Source: CAWBVG01 sp963792175
GTDB taxonomy: Bacteria > Acidobacteriota > Vicinamibacteria > Vicinamibacterales > CAVVIG01
Assembly (NCBI GenBank): GCA_963792175.1
Contig: CAWBVG010000005.1
Coordinates: 135,099-199,098 of the forward strand
Length of the DNA stretch: 64,000 nucleotides
Direction: 5' to 3'
A model generated the notes under the pieces. It did no database searches and was not told where the DNA came from. It worked only from the letters and a program-made list of their open reading frames with translations. The position numbers and the translations under genes were made by a program. Positions 29,941 to 40,081 of the stretch are shown in pieces; position 1 is the stretch's first letter; each line of letters starts with the position of its first letter.

Positions 29941-29964
29941 GGCTGCTGAAAAACGCAGCCTGAA
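29941..29964 (+). terminator. CAGGCTGC/GCAGCCTG hairpin behind the PPIase gene
   Basis: An eight-base perfect stem with loop TGAAAAAC lies right after the stop. The GGCTGCTGAAAAA text is also common next to insertion sequences, and an IS3 relic follows, so it may mark an old IS boundary rather than a terminator. Confidence 0.4.
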
Positions 29965-29989
29965 GTGAGAACTTAGAATTGAGAACTTA

Positions 29990-30590
29990 GAACTTCGGCG
30001 AAATCCAGGCCAGAACGATGCTCGACGTCAGTGCGAGCGGCTATAACGACTGGCACGGGCAGCCGTAGATCAAGCTGCAAGTCAACGCCAATCGAGCGCT
30101 TGCGCACGCGCATCCGACTGGATTAATGCCGAGAGTCTCGGCCGCTACGGGAGTCACCGCATCGATCGCACATTGCAGCGTGGCGGGCGAATAGCGTGGG
30201 CCGGAATAGCGTGATTCGCGCACATGCGCGCGGAGCAGCTGCGCGACCGGCCGACGAGAAGGTTCCACGTCACGACAGAGGAGGACCCGACCGCGCGGCG
30301 CGCGCCAAATCGCCTGCAACCAAGTCTTTGCAGCAAGCGGAGAGTAATCGCATCTAGACCGCCGACATCACAGCGCTGCCGACAGCGGAAGGCCGGCGCT
30401 ATCTCGAGGTGCTGCTCGACCTGTATTTCCCGATGTGATCGTCGGCTGGGCGATACGCGCGTAACTTGGAGATGGAGCTGGTCTGCGCGGCGTGGAGGAT
30501 GGCGATCGCCCGTAGTAGCCCAAGGCCGCGACCTGATTCACCACTCGGAGCGTCCACACTGAATCGGGGCCAGTTGTGGCCTGCACGAAA
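29990..30590 (+). pseudogene. Decayed IS3-family transposase (OrfB) relic
   Basis: No intact frame exists, but fragments of one IS3-family OrfB appear in order on the plus strand: LDVSASGYNDWHGQP, YGSHRIDRTLQRGG, RRFHVTTEEDPTARRAPNRL, DITALPTAEGRRYLEVLLDL, VIVGWAIRA, LEMELVCAAWRMAIAR and LIHHSER. The order YGSxRI, then VTT, then the rve integrase core (first Asp in DITALPT, DL, LIHHS) is the IS3 layout. Stops and shifts in every section show long decay. The final DE(E) part is missing, replaced by a class A repeat. This accounts for most of the 758-base stretch between the PPIase and RecQ genes. Confidence 0.7.
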
Positions 30591-30645
30591 ACACGAAATC
30601 ACGAAACCATTGGGTCCTTTTCGTGTCTTCATGCTTTCGATGGCG
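30583..30645. repeat. Class A inverted repeat at the IS3 relic end
   Basis: GCACGAAAACACGAAATCAC faces TTTTCGTGTCTTCATGCTTT. It sits where the transposase reading ends, so it either inserted there or replaced the 3' part. Confidence 0.7.
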
Positions 30646-30697
30646 ATCCCGGCGGTACTGATTCGACAGGGACGAGTGCCGCTACCGAGTGGCCCGA

Positions 30698-32465
30698 TCA
30701 CTCATCGGGCGCGTCGAAACCTCTCGAGAAGTCGCCATCGAATTCAAACGGCGCATCCGGATCGGCTGACCACGCCCGTCGCCGAAGCCTCTTCAAGGTG
30801 CGCCAGTCATTCCAGTCGCTGATGCGCTGGCGGCGCCTCGATAGCGGCACGGCCGCGGTCGCGGGCCGGCGAACGCCGAGATCCGGAAGCCGGCCGTGCA
30901 TCGCGTCGCGGCCGCGGTCGGTCAGGCTCAACGTTCGATACTGATCGGTCGACACGGCGATCAGTCCGGCCGCAATCGAGGCGTCAAGCCATCCGCGAAT
31001 CGCTTCCGACGACTCGTGTCGGAGCGAGCCCGTGCTCGGCAGGCCGGTGAGCGCGGGCGGAAGGCTCCCGGTGTCGCCGACCAGCATCGCGACGATCCGG
31101 AAGCGGCCGTAGCGCTCCCCCGCCCGCGCGATGCCGGTCAGAATCGTTTGCACGCACTCGCGCTCGTAGCGGTCGATGGCGCCGGGCCGGCAGTTGCCGC
31201 AGGCGTCGCAGCGCTCGCGAGCGGCGGCGTCGCCGAAGTAACGAAGAATGCCGGCGCGCAGACACGCCGCGCTGTCCGGCGTACTCGATCATCCGGTGCA
31301 GCTTGCGGTGTTCGAGCTCCTTTCGGCGCGCAACCTCGGCGGGATCGCGCGTCTCTGCCATCCGTTCCCGCCGGTCGCGCCGCGGGCTGTCGATCAAGTA
31401 TTCGCGCGTCGCGACGTCGGCCGGATCCCACAGCAGGGTGGCGGTCGCCGCGCGCCCGTCGCGGCCGGCGCGCCCGATCTCCTGGTAGTACGCCTCGAGC
31501 GATCCGGGGATCGCGTAGTGCACGACGGCGTCGACGTCCGGCCGATCGATGCCCATCCCGAAGGCGTTGGTCGCGCACACGACCGGCAGCGCGCCGCGGG
31601 CGAACGTGTCCTGCACGCGCGTCCGCACGTCCTCCTTCAGGCCGGCGTGATACGCCGACGCCTTCACACCGGAGGCGTTCAGAACGCTCGCGGCCGCCTC
31701 GGTGCTCTTGCGCGTCGCCGCGTAGACAAGGGCACGGCGCCCGCGCACCAGATGCGGCAGCCGCGCGTCCTTCTCCTCTTCGTCCTCGACCCGTTCGACG
31801 CGAAGGTAGATGTTCGGCCGATCGAATCCGGCGACGAGCACCTGCGGCTGCTCGAGGCCGAGGAGCGCGACGATGTCGTCGCGCACCTCGGGCGTTGCCG
31901 TCGCGGTGAACGCGGCGATGGGCGGCCGGCGACCGGCGCGATCGCTCGCCTTGCACCGCGCGGCGGCATCAGCGCAGACGTCGATAATCCGGACGGAAAT
32001 CGTGGCCCCACTCGGAGACGCAGTGCGCCTCGTCGACGACGAACCGCGCGATCGGCAGCTCGTCGAGGAGCCGCAGGAACTGATCCGACGCGAACCGTTC
32101 GGGCGCCACATACAACAGCCGCAGGCGCCCGGTGCGCGCGGCGCTCAGCGACGTTGTACCGGCCGTCGGCGGTCAGCATCGAATGCAGCGCGCCGGACCG
32201 AATCCCGCGGCGGTTCAGCTCGTCGACTTGATCCTTCATCAACGAGATGAGCGGCGAGACCACGAGCGTCGTGCCAGGCAGCACGATCGCCGGCAGCTGA
32301 TAGGTGAGCGACTTGCCCGATCCGGTCGGCATCACGGCGAGCACGTCGTGTCCGCCGAGGACGGCGCTCGACGATCTGCTCCTGCCCGTGCCGGTATTCC
32401 CGGTGTCCGAAGTGCGTGCGCAGCCGCCTCAACGCCTCGGCGTTCACCTCGTTCGTGATGCCCAT
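30698..32465 (-). CDS. recQ: RecQ-family ATP-dependent DNA helicase, four frameshifts
   Basis: The 3'-5' helicase motifs are in order: motif I MPTGSGKSLTYQLPA, TTLVVSPLISLMKDQVDEL, DEAH box FVVDEAHCVSEWGHDFRPDY, IAAFTATATPEVRDDI, AYHAGLKEDVR, VCATNAFGMGIDRPDV and QEIGRAGRDGR. Zinc-finger cysteines (CDACGNC) and a winged-helix-like C-terminus follow. The total of ~589 codons fits the family. Shifts are placed near 32367, 32152, 31975 and 31275; the first looks like one inserted C. The start is at 32465 (MGITNEVNAEAL), with 32483 as an alternative. Role: repair and recombination in the cytoplasm. Confidence 0.88.
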
Positions 32466-32557
32466 CGACGACGACGATGGCATCGTCCGGCGGTGGGCCT
32501 TCAAGGGAGGCACGGGCTTTCTGCACACGAATTTTCGCGAGACACTGCCGGCGCCAA

Positions 32558-32673
32558 GCGAGTGCTGGGTGCTGCGTGCTGGGTGCGGTGCCTGGTACTG
32601 AGTGCTGAGTGCCGAGTGCTGTGCCGGGTGCCGGCACTAGGCACGAGCACTCAGCACCCAGCACCAAGCACCC
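32558..32673. repeat. Class F heptad repeat (GTGCTGA/GTGCTGG units), inverted
   Basis: Tandem GTGCTGG/GTGCTGA units on the left face CAGCACCCAGCACCAAGCAC on the right, forming a long imperfect hairpin behind the isomerase stop and before RecQ (both minus strand). In the raw isomerase frame it is translated as part of a spurious ~115-residue tail. Confidence 0.75.
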
Positions 32674-32683
32674 GCCTCGATGG

Positions 32684-33676
32684 CTAGCCAGCGCGTCCTT
32701 GCAGTACTGCAGACACTTCGGGATCTCGACCAGCGGATCGCCGTCGTACTCGAACTCGACGTTCGCCGGAATGTCCCACTTGTTCTTCTGCAGGAGCTTC
32801 AGCACGTCCTTGATCGGCGTGTCGCCCTGCCCCCACGGCGTGTTGCCGCCGCCGTTGGTCGCCTTCTTCTTGTCCTTGAGGTGCAGGTTCGTGATGCGGG
32901 CGTGGTGCTGCTGGATGAACGCGACCGGGTCGTAGCCGGCCTCGGTGTAATGGCCGATGTCCATGTTGGCGGCGTGGTACTTCGAGGCGGCCATCACCGC
33001 CGTGAAGCTTTCGGGCTTCGCGACTTCATCGGGATCGGTGGTGTTGGCGTGGCCGTGGAAACCGACCAGCATCTTGTGCTTGTCCGAGAACGGCGCCAGG
33101 CGCTTGGCCATGCTGACCTGCGTCGACGTCGTGATCGCCTTGACGCCGAGCCATTCGGCCATCTTGAAGGCGTACTCGATCTCGTCATCCTGCGTCGTGC
33201 GGACGTTCATGTTGTAGCAGAGCAGGCGCAGGTCGATGCCGGCGTCCGCGATCTTCTTGCGCACGGGCGCGAACGTCGCCGCCGACGCGGCCATCCGCCA
33301 GTCGTGCAGCGCCTTGATCGCGGCGTCGCGCGCCGCCTGTTGCTCGGGCGTGAGCGCCGCGCGTCCGCCCACCCGGGGCGCCGCCGCCACGGCCTCCCGG
33401 TCCGCCGGCCCGTCCCGGTCCGGGTGGTGCGCCGGCCAGCGCTTCGGCGTGATTGGACATCAGCTCCATCTCGCCGATCCCGATCGTCTGATACGCCTTG
33501 ATGATGTCGTCGGCGTTCGGGATGGTGCGGAAGCTGTAGGTGATGGCGCCGATCTGGACGCCTTTGATCTTCGAGTCGATCGCCGCAAACGCCGACAGCG
33601 GTACGCGTGCCAGCGCCCAGGACGCCGGAAGAGCTGTCAGCGTGAGTTTCCCGAATTCACGTCGCGAGCGGTCCAT
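32684..33676 (-). CDS. TAT-exported sugar phosphate isomerase/epimerase-like TIM barrel, frameshifted
   Basis: The start at 33676 opens with a twin-arginine signal (DRSRREFGKLTLTALPASWA). The xylose-isomerase-like TIM barrel follows: IGEMELMSNHAEALAG, LRLLCYNMNVRTTQDDEIEY, MLVGFHGHANTTDP, YHAANMDIGHYTEAGYDPVA, ITNLHLKDKKKATNGG and ANVEFEYDGDPLVEIPK, with His/Asp/Glu metal-ligand candidates. A shift near 33440 lies in a glycine-rich stretch. Another shift probably hides the stop near 32684 after QYCKDALA; the raw frame runs on into the class F repeat and over the RecQ N-terminus. Substrate unknown; export by TAT is unusual for this fold but common in this genome type. Confidence 0.78.
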
Positions 33677-33781
33677 ACCTCGCCTCCTCCAAGACGAAGA
33701 CGAGAGCCCGACATGGCGCGGGCGATGTTACCATCAACGCGCGCTTTGCGTCGATCGTGGTTGACGCGGCGACGATGTACA

Positions 33782-36588
33782 TCAAGGCGCTCGGCGAGCG
33801 TCGACCGAGCGGAGGTCGACCCGCGAGGCACGGCGCGCGGGAAGATAACCGGCCAGTGCCGCGACGCCGGCCAGCAGCAGGGTGGCCAGCGCGATGGTCG
33901 CCGGATCGGTCGGCGCCAGGTCGAAGAGAAGCGTGAACAGCGTCGCCAACCGCGTCATGGCCAGCGCGGCGGCCAGTCCGGCGCCGATCCCGAGCGCCAT
34001 CAGCAGCAGCACCTCGCGCATGACCAGGCGGACGACGTGCCGCCGCTCGGCGCCGAGCGCCATGCGGATGCCGATCTCGTTCGTCCGCTGCGTGACGGTG
34101 TACGACATCACGCCGTACAGGCCCACGCAGGCCAGCAAGCAGGCCGAACAGGCTGAAGGCGCTCGCGGTCTGGGCGATGAAGCGTTCCTGCACCAGCGAT
34201 TCGTCGACCACGTCGCTCATCCGCCGCACCGCTGATCACCTGCGCCTGCGGCGCGACCTCGCGCACGAGCCGCTGAATCGCTGCCGCGTAGTCGGCCGGT
34301 CTCGCCGTTCGCGCGAAACTGGAGCATCATCGGCGATCCGGCGCGGCTGTTGAAAATGATAGAGGTAGTAGGTGAGGGGCGCAGGATCGCGCAGATTCGC
34401 GTACTTCGCGTCGTGCGTGACGCCGATCACGTTGAACCGCTGCCCGGTGCCTTGTTGGACGAACGTTTTGCCGACGGCGTTTTCGCCGCCGAAGAAGTGG
34501 CGGGCCATCGCCTGATTGATCGACGGCGTCGAGCGCGCGGCGCGCCGGCGAGGTAACCCGGCCTCATCACCGGCGGGCCGTTCGCTCTCCCGCCATCGGA
34601 CGTTCATCCTGCGGGCCGAACGCGCGCCCCGCGAGAATCGGCATCTTCATCGTCTCGAAGAACCGCGGCCCCACTTCCATGAGATAGCAGCTCGGCGGGG
34701 TCATCGGCGCGAGGGCCGGAACCGGGAGCGGTGATCGTGTACGACACGCTGCCGTTGCTCAGGAGGCTGAAATACAGGAGCGTCGCTGACTGGACGCCCG
34801 GCAGAGCCTCCAGTCGTGGCAGCAGCTGTTTGTAGAGACTGGTGCGACGCGCCGCGTCGTAGCTGGCGCCGGTGTCGAGGGAAAACTGCACGATGTTCTG
34901 ATAGTCGATGCCGGCATCGAGCGTTCGCAGATTCATGAGACTGCGGACGAAGAGCCCGGCGCCGACGAGCAGAAACATCGAGAGCGCGACCTGCGTGACG
35001 ACGAGCGACTTGTTCAGCGTCAGACGCGACCGGCTGGCGCTCGCACCCGTCTGATCCTTCATCGCGCCGATCGGATCGACGCGGGTTGCCTGCCACGCCG
35101 GCAGCAAGGCCGAACAGCAGCGCGGTGATCACCGACACGATCACCGTGAACGCCAGGACGCGCGCATCGGGCACCACGTCGAGCGACGTCGGAGAACCCT
35201 GCGGCAGATAGGCCATCAGCGCCCGCAGGCACACGGGGGCAACGAGCAGGCCGGCCGCGCCGCCGAGCGCCGCCAGCAGCACGCTTTCGGTCAGCAGCTG
35301 CCGCAGCAGGCGGACGCGCGCCGCGCCGAGCGCGAACCGCACCGCAATCTCTTTGCGCCGCGCGGTCGCGCGCGCCAGCATCAGGCTGGCGAGGTTGACG
35401 CACGCAATCAACAGCACCAGGGCCACCGTGGCCATCACGATCGTCAGCGGCTGCTGGAACTGCTGTCGCAGTCTCGTGTAACCGGCACCGCCCGGCTCCA
35501 GCCTGAGCGTGCGCTCGAAATGGTTCTGCCGCTGCGGCGCGGTCCAGTTGGTCGAACGCCGGGCCACTTCCTCGATCTGACGGCGGAAGACGACTTCCAC
35601 TTCTGCCTGCGCCTGCGCCATCGTGGCGCCAGGGCGTAAGCGGCCGATGGCGCGAATCCATCCCGAGCTCTCGCGGCCCAGGTTCGGATCGTCAATCGCC
35701 TTGATCGGCCACCACAGCTCCGGCCGGCTCCCGACGTCGAATCCGAAAAACCCGCGGGGCGCGACGCCGACAATGGTCAACGCCTTGTCGTTGACGGCGA
35801 TCGGCCGGCCAACCACGGAGGGATCGAGACCAAATCGCCGATTCCAGAACTCGTAACTGATGACCGCGCCGGCCTGCGTGTTGGCCGGGTCGTCGTCTGC
35901 TTCGGTGAGCAGCCGCCCCAACGCCGGCTTGACCCCGAGCACGTCGAAGAAGTTTCCAGACACACGCTGCTGCTGCACCGACTCGGCCGGCGCGTCGGTG
36001 CCCTGTTCGCGGACGAGCAGCCGCGCGCGGAAGACGCCGGCGCCGGTGATGATGTCGGTGAACGAATCGGTGTTCGGCGCGGAACATCTCGTAGAGCGGA
36101 TAGTTCAGGTTGTAGCGGGCGGCGGCACGGCACGCGTGGTCCCGCACGGAAAAGAGCACCAGTTCCTGCGGCGCGCTGACGGGGAGCAATCGCAACATCA
36201 GCGCGTTGATCAGGCTGAAGATCGCGGTGTTCGCGCCGATGCCCAGCGCGAGAATCAGCACGGCGTCAGCGTGAAGCCGAAGGACTTCAGGAGCATTCGC
36301 GAGCCGACCTGCACATCCTGAAACACGTCGTCCTCCAGTCGTCGAGGCTGCAGCGAGAGCGCATCCCAGAACGCGCTCGCGCTCCGCCGGAGCAGATCGA
36401 GCTTGTTGCGCCAGTCGAGCCGATCCCAGTCCGCGAGCTGCCATTCCCGATACTGCAGCTCCGTCTCCCATTCCTGACGCCAGTCGGCGCGGAGGCGCCG
36501 CGGGACGATCACGCCGACGAGCGCGATCAGCCACAGGTGCGGCCGGCGCGGCGAATCGTGTGCGGTGGGGACTCGGTCGCACGGTCAA
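33782..36588 (-). CDS. ADOP/MacB-like ABC permease, many frameshifts
   Basis: The order of fragments is that of the acidobacterial ADOP permeases: HLWLIALVGVIVPRRLRADW, RLDWRNKLDLLRRSASAFWD with DALSLQPRRLEDDVFQDVQV, then LALGIGANTAIFSLINALML of FtsX half one, a large periplasmic domain (MQQQRVSGNFFDVLGVKPAL), FtsX half two (ATARRKEIAVRFALGAARVR), SLVVTQVALSMFLLVGAGLF, and the end QRTNEIGIRMALGAERRHVV ... AGYLPARRASRVDLRS. About seven shifts interrupt it, but the total of ~935 codons is normal. It would work with a separate ATPase to move a compound or lipoprotein across the envelope. The start (TTG 36588 or GTG 36582) follows the PadR stop closely. Confidence 0.8.
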
Positions 36589-36592
36589 GCCT

Positions 36593-36919
36593 TCACGCCC
36601 GCGACGGCTTCGGGGTGCGCGCCCGGCTCGGCTGGGTCTGTTCCAGCAACCGGTAGCGTTTGACCGCTTCGCCGAGCGCTTCGCGGCCCGAGCGCGTCAG
36701 CTCGTAGTACTTGCGCGGCGGCCGCGGCTCGGCGCGCGCGATGCCTTCTTTCTCCCAGGTCGACGTGAGGTGGCCGGCGTCCTCGAGCCGGCGCAGCGCC
36801 GGATAGACCGTGCCGCCGGGCAGCCCGGTGATGTCGATGACGTCGAACCCGTAGCGATAACCGTTGGCGACCGCCTGAAGGATGACGGCGGTCGAGTAGG
36901 TGAGAAAGGCTCTGGCCAT
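36593..36919 (-). CDS. PadR-family transcriptional regulator
   Basis: The 108-residue winged-helix repressor is complete: YSTAVILQAVANGYRYGFDV, the recognition region ITGLPGGTVYPALRRLEDAG and RKYYELTRSGREALGEAVKR. It lies 4 bases ahead of the ADOP permease, the standard PadR-ADOP pair of Acidobacteriota. It probably represses its own operon and responds to a small, often phenolic or drug-like ligand (family inference). Confidence 0.92.
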   Translation of the reverse strand: MARAFLTYSTAVILQAVANGYRYGFDVIDITGLPGGTVYPALRRLEDAGHLTSTWEKEGIARAEPRPPRKYYELTRSGREALGEAVKRYRLLEQTQPSRARTPKPSRA

Positions 36920-36972
36920 GAGGCTCCCGGCTCCGTGGCTAGTAAACTATCTAGACAGTATTCTACATACCG

Positions 36973-37051
36973 AGCGAAAGCGAGGGGACTCGGGGACATG
37001 CGGACTGCGGCTTCCCGACTATGGCGATCATAGTCCCCAGTCCCCGAGCCC
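36973..37051. repeat. Class C heptad inverted repeat behind the ankyrin gene
   Basis: AGGGGACTCGGGGACATG (36983-37000) faces TAGTCCCCAGTCCCCGAGCC (37031-37050) immediately behind the minus-strand ankyrin stop, forming a hairpin in the 3' region. Confidence 0.7.
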
Positions 37052-38422
37052 CTACTGCTGCTGAGAGCTCCTGCTCTTCGCGCCCTTCTGTTGGAGGTAT
37101 TGAACGACCGACTCGTATTTCAACGCCTTGGCGGCGTCGAGCGCGGTGCGCCCGTCGGTGTTCGCGGCATTGACGTCGACGCCCTGCTCGACGACGAACT
37201 GCACCGCTTCGAGCATCAGCGCTTCCCGATCGCCGCGCTCGGGTTGCGTCCACGGCGTCCCGCCGCCCATGCCGACCGCCGCCATCAATGCCGTCGTCTC
37301 ATCGCGGCGATGCTGAAAGCCGGTGCCGCCTCGTCCTTCGACGACGTGATCGCCGTGATGCACGACGCGTGAATCGGCGCCGTGCTCCACGAGAATCCGC
37401 ATGACGGCGGGGCTGCTGAACCTGGCGGCCAGCCAGAACGGCGTCGCGCCCACCAGCTCGGGGGCGAAATTGAAATCGTGCGACGAGCGCCGCGTGGGCG
37501 TCCAGGTTTTCAGCGGCGCGTTCGCGTCCGCGCCGTGCGAGAGCAGCGCGCGCACCATCGTGTCGTCGCGACGCATCACCGCGGCATGGAGCGCGGTGAA
37601 GCCGGCGGCGGACGCATTCGCGTCGGCGCCGCGGTCGAGGAGAAAGCTCACCACGTCCGCCGAGCCGGCGTGCGCCGCGAGTGTCGTCGCGCTCACGCCC
37701 CAGGCGTCGGTGTCGTTCACGTTGGCGCCCGCGGCCACCAGCAGCCTGGCCGACGCCAGATCTCCGACGCGCGCGGCGAACATCAGCGCGCTGTCTCCGC
37801 CGTGCGGGATGGCGCGGTTGTACTCCAGATAGCCGTGCGGCGGCACGGCCATCACCTCGCTCCAGACATCCGAGCGCGCGTGAACGTCGGCGCCGTGGGC
37901 GAGCAGCACCTTGACGCACTCGGCATGGCGCTGCGCGACCGCCCACATCAGCGCGGTCTGCCCGCGGGTCCCGCGGGCGTTCACGGTGGCGCCTTTGGCG
38001 ATCAGCTGTTCGACGACGGCGGGATTCCCGGAACGGGAGGCGACCATCAACGGCGTCTCGCCGGCCAGCAGCGCGGCGTTCGGATTTGCGCCGGCGTCCA
38101 GCAGCCGCTTGACCATCGGCGCGCTGGCGTTCAGGCTCGCGGTCCACAGCGGCGTCGCGCCGAGATCGTTGGCCGCATTGACGTTGGCGCCGGCGCGAAT
38201 CAGCAGGTCCGCGCTCTCGACGTCGTCGCGATAGCTGGCCCAGTGCAGCGCGGTGGTGCCGTCGGCCTCCGCGGCGTTGACGCTCGCGCGCTGCTGAAGC
38301 AGCAAGCGCAGGGCGTCCCTGTCGGCGTTCTTCATCGCCGCGACGAGCGGAGGTGTGCCGTCGCCGGCCCCCATCAGGAAGAGGGCCGCCAGCGGGATGA
38401 GGTATCGCCTTTCGAACATCAT
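37052..38422 (-). CDS. Secreted ankyrin-repeat protein (second cassette)
   Basis: The 456-residue intact protein has an N-terminal membrane/signal segment (RRYLIPLAALFLMGAG) and about eleven ankyrin repeats (DGTTALHWASYRDDVESADL, AGETPLMVASRSGNPAVVEQ, GQTALMWAVAQRHAECVKVL, AGFTALHAAVMRRDDTMVRA, DGRTALDAAKALKYESVVQY). A longer insert (residues ~190-215) interrupts the array. It follows DUF1592 and DUF1552 genes, the same order as at 3-3503. Binding to the cytochrome complex is inferred from this repeated synteny. Confidence 0.9.
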   Translation of the reverse strand: MMFERRYLIPLAALFLMGAGDGTPPLVAAMKNADRDALRLLLQQRASVNAAEADGTTALHWASYRDDVESADLLIRAGANVNAANDLGATPLWTASLNASAPMVKRLLDAGANPNAALLAGETPLMVASRSGNPAVVEQLIAKGATVNARGTRGQTALMWAVAQRHAECVKVLLAHGADVHARSDVWSEVMAVPPHGYLEYNRAIPHGGDSALMFAARVGDLASARLLVAAGANVNDTDAWGVSATTLAAHAGSADVVSFLLDRGADANASAAGFTALHAAVMRRDDTMVRALLSHGADANAPLKTWTPTRRSSHDFNFAPELVGATPFWLAARFSSPAVMRILVEHGADSRVVHHGDHVVEGRGGTGFQHRRDETTALMAAVGMGGGTPWTQPERGDREALMLEAVQFVVEQGVDVNAANTDGRTALDAAKALKYESVVQYLQQKGAKSRSSQQQ

Positions 38423-38447
38423 CGCATTGCGTGTGCCACCGCTACCG

Positions 38448-38742
38448 AGTACGCAGAGATCACGGAGCGAACGGGATCACCACAGAGACACGGAGCAACG
38501 GAGGTTAAACGGGAACTGCGGCGGGTTCGACGGGTCGGCCTGCGCAGCAGGCCGACGAGCGCGATCGGATCGATCGGGAAAAACGAGCACCCTTCGAATT
38601 CATCGAGGTGTTCGTTTTCCCGATCGATCCGATCGCGCCGCGTCGCTTCGCGACGCCCGTCGAACCCGCACAGCTCCGTTCAATCTCCGTGACTCCGTTG
38701 CTCTGTGGTTAAACCGTTCTCTCCGTCATCTCCGTTGTCTCT
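38448..38742. repeat. Class B cloverleaf repeat, copy 1
   Basis: A ~290-base palindromic element. The outer arm CCACAGAGACACGGAGCAAC... (from 38480) faces 38674-38708. The inner stem GCGGGTTCGACGGG (38521-38534) pairs perfectly with 38656-38669. Inside are hairpin 1 (GTCGGCCTGC/GCAGGCCGAC, 38534-38556), hairpin 2 (38559-38591 with 38607-38638, ~31 bp) and hairpin 3 (GCGTCGC/GCGACGC, 38640-38656). It fills the DUF1552-ankyrin gap; no protein gene is seen in it. Confidence 0.85.
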
Positions 38743-40081
38743 ACACCCCCGACAGCGTCTCGAGCGGCAGCTTGCCGGTGCTGCCGCCGATGTGATCCAC
38801 CGGCACGTCCAGCTTGTCCATCAGCGTCACCAGCAGATTCGCCATCGTCGGCTTGTCCGAGTAGGTGAGGTGACGGCCGCCCTTCAGGCGTCCCGCTCCG
38901 CCGCCCATGACGAGCAGCGGCAGGTTGTCGCCCGAGTGGCGGGTGCTGTTGGAGATGCCGGAGCCGTAGAGGATCGTCATGTGATCGAGCAGCGACCCGT
39001 CGCCATCCGGTGTGGCACTCAACTTCGCCAGATACCGGGCGAACAACTCGGTGTGATACCGGTTGATCTTCGACATGTGCGCAATCAATTCCGGGACGTC
39101 GTTGTGATGCGACAGCGGATGGTGCGCCTCGGGCACGCCGATCTGCGGGTACGGCCGCGCGCTCTGCTCCTTGCCGATCATGAACGAGACGACGCGCGTG
39201 AGGTCCGACTGGAACGCCAGCAGCTGCAGGTCGAGCATCAGCGCGAGATGATCCTCGAACACCGGCGGCGCGCCCTGCGGCTGCTCGATCGTCGGCAGCT
39301 CGAGGTCCCACTGCTGCTCGGCTTTCTGAATGCGGCGCTCGACGTCGCGGACCGCTTCGGCGTACTCGTCGATCTTCGTCTGGTCGCCCGGCCCGAGCTC
39401 CTTCTTGAGGCTGGCGAGCTTCGCGGTGACCGAGTCGAGGATGCTCTTGTGCTGGCGCAGCCTCGTCTCGCGCGCCGTCCGATCCGTGCTGCCGCTGTCG
39501 CCGAACAGCCGCTCGAACACCGCGCGCGGATTCCACTCCATCGGCAGCGGCTGCGTCGGGCTGCGCCACGACAGGGTGTGCGTGTAGACACAACTGAGGT
39601 TGCCGGTGCACGCGCCCGCGTTGGCGGGAGCGTCCATCGACAACTCGAGCGACGCGACCTGCGTCTCGGAGGCAAAGCGTCTCGCGAGCAGCTGATCCAT
39701 CGACACGTCGGCGACGATCTCGATTTCGTTCCGGCCGCCGTGCACCGTGCCGGTGAGAAACGATCCCGAGGCGCCGGCGTGAATGTAGTTCCAGTTCGCC
39801 TTGATGCCCGACAGCACCAGCATCTGATTCCGGTATGGCGCCAGCGGCTCCAGAATCGGCGACAGCTCGAAGGCGGCACCCTCGCCTTTCGGCTTCCAGT
39901 ACTCCATGGCCATCCCGTTCGGCACATAGAAGGTCTGGAACCGGTGCGCCGGCTTCGCGGCCGCCAGCCCGCGCCGCGCCGGAATCATCGCCTCGAGGAA
40001 CGGCAGCGCCAGCGTCGCGCCCAGCCCTCGCAGGACGGTGCGCCGCGGCAACGATTTCGCCGTGAGGAAGGTCATGTTCAT
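38741..40081 (-). CDS. TAT-exported DUF1552 protein (second cassette)
   Basis: The 446-residue protein begins with twin-arginine signal SLPRRTVLRGLGATLALPFL and shows the DUF1552 segments FQTFYVPNGMAMEYWKPKGE, NPRAVFERLFGDSGS, RDVERRIQKAEQQ, VPEAHHPLSHHND and NLPLLVMGGGAGRLKGGRHL. The start overlaps the DUF1592 stop as ATGA, exactly as in the first cassette. The upstream in-frame extension to 41059 is a shadow of the DUF1592 gene and is excluded. It is paralogous to the protein at 665-2029; activity unknown. Confidence 0.9.
   Translation of the reverse strand: MNMTFLTAKSLPRRTVLRGLGATLALPFLEAMIPARRGLAAAKPAHRFQTFYVPNGMAMEYWKPKGEGAAFELSPILEPLAPYRNQMLVLSGIKANWNYIHAGASGSFLTGTVHGGRNEIEIVADVSMDQLLARRFASETQVASLELSMDAPANAGACTGNLSCVYTHTLSWRSPTQPLPMEWNPRAVFERLFGDSGSTDRTARETRLRQHKSILDSVTAKLASLKKELGPGDQTKIDEYAEAVRDVERRIQKAEQQWDLELPTIEQPQGAPPVFEDHLALMLDLQLLAFQSDLTRVVSFMIGKEQSARPYPQIGVPEAHHPLSHHNDVPELIAHMSKINRYHTELFARYLAKLSATPDGDGSLLDHMTILYGSGISNSTRHSGDNLPLLVMGGGAGRLKGGRHLTYSDKPTMANLLVTLMDKLDVPVDHIGGSTGKLPLETLSGV

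Noticed and set aside
30698..36919. RecQ plus exported isomerase and ABC permease as a defence island
   Set aside because: No nuclease, restriction, retron or CRISPR-associated gene is nearby; RecQ is a housekeeping type with all usual motifs.
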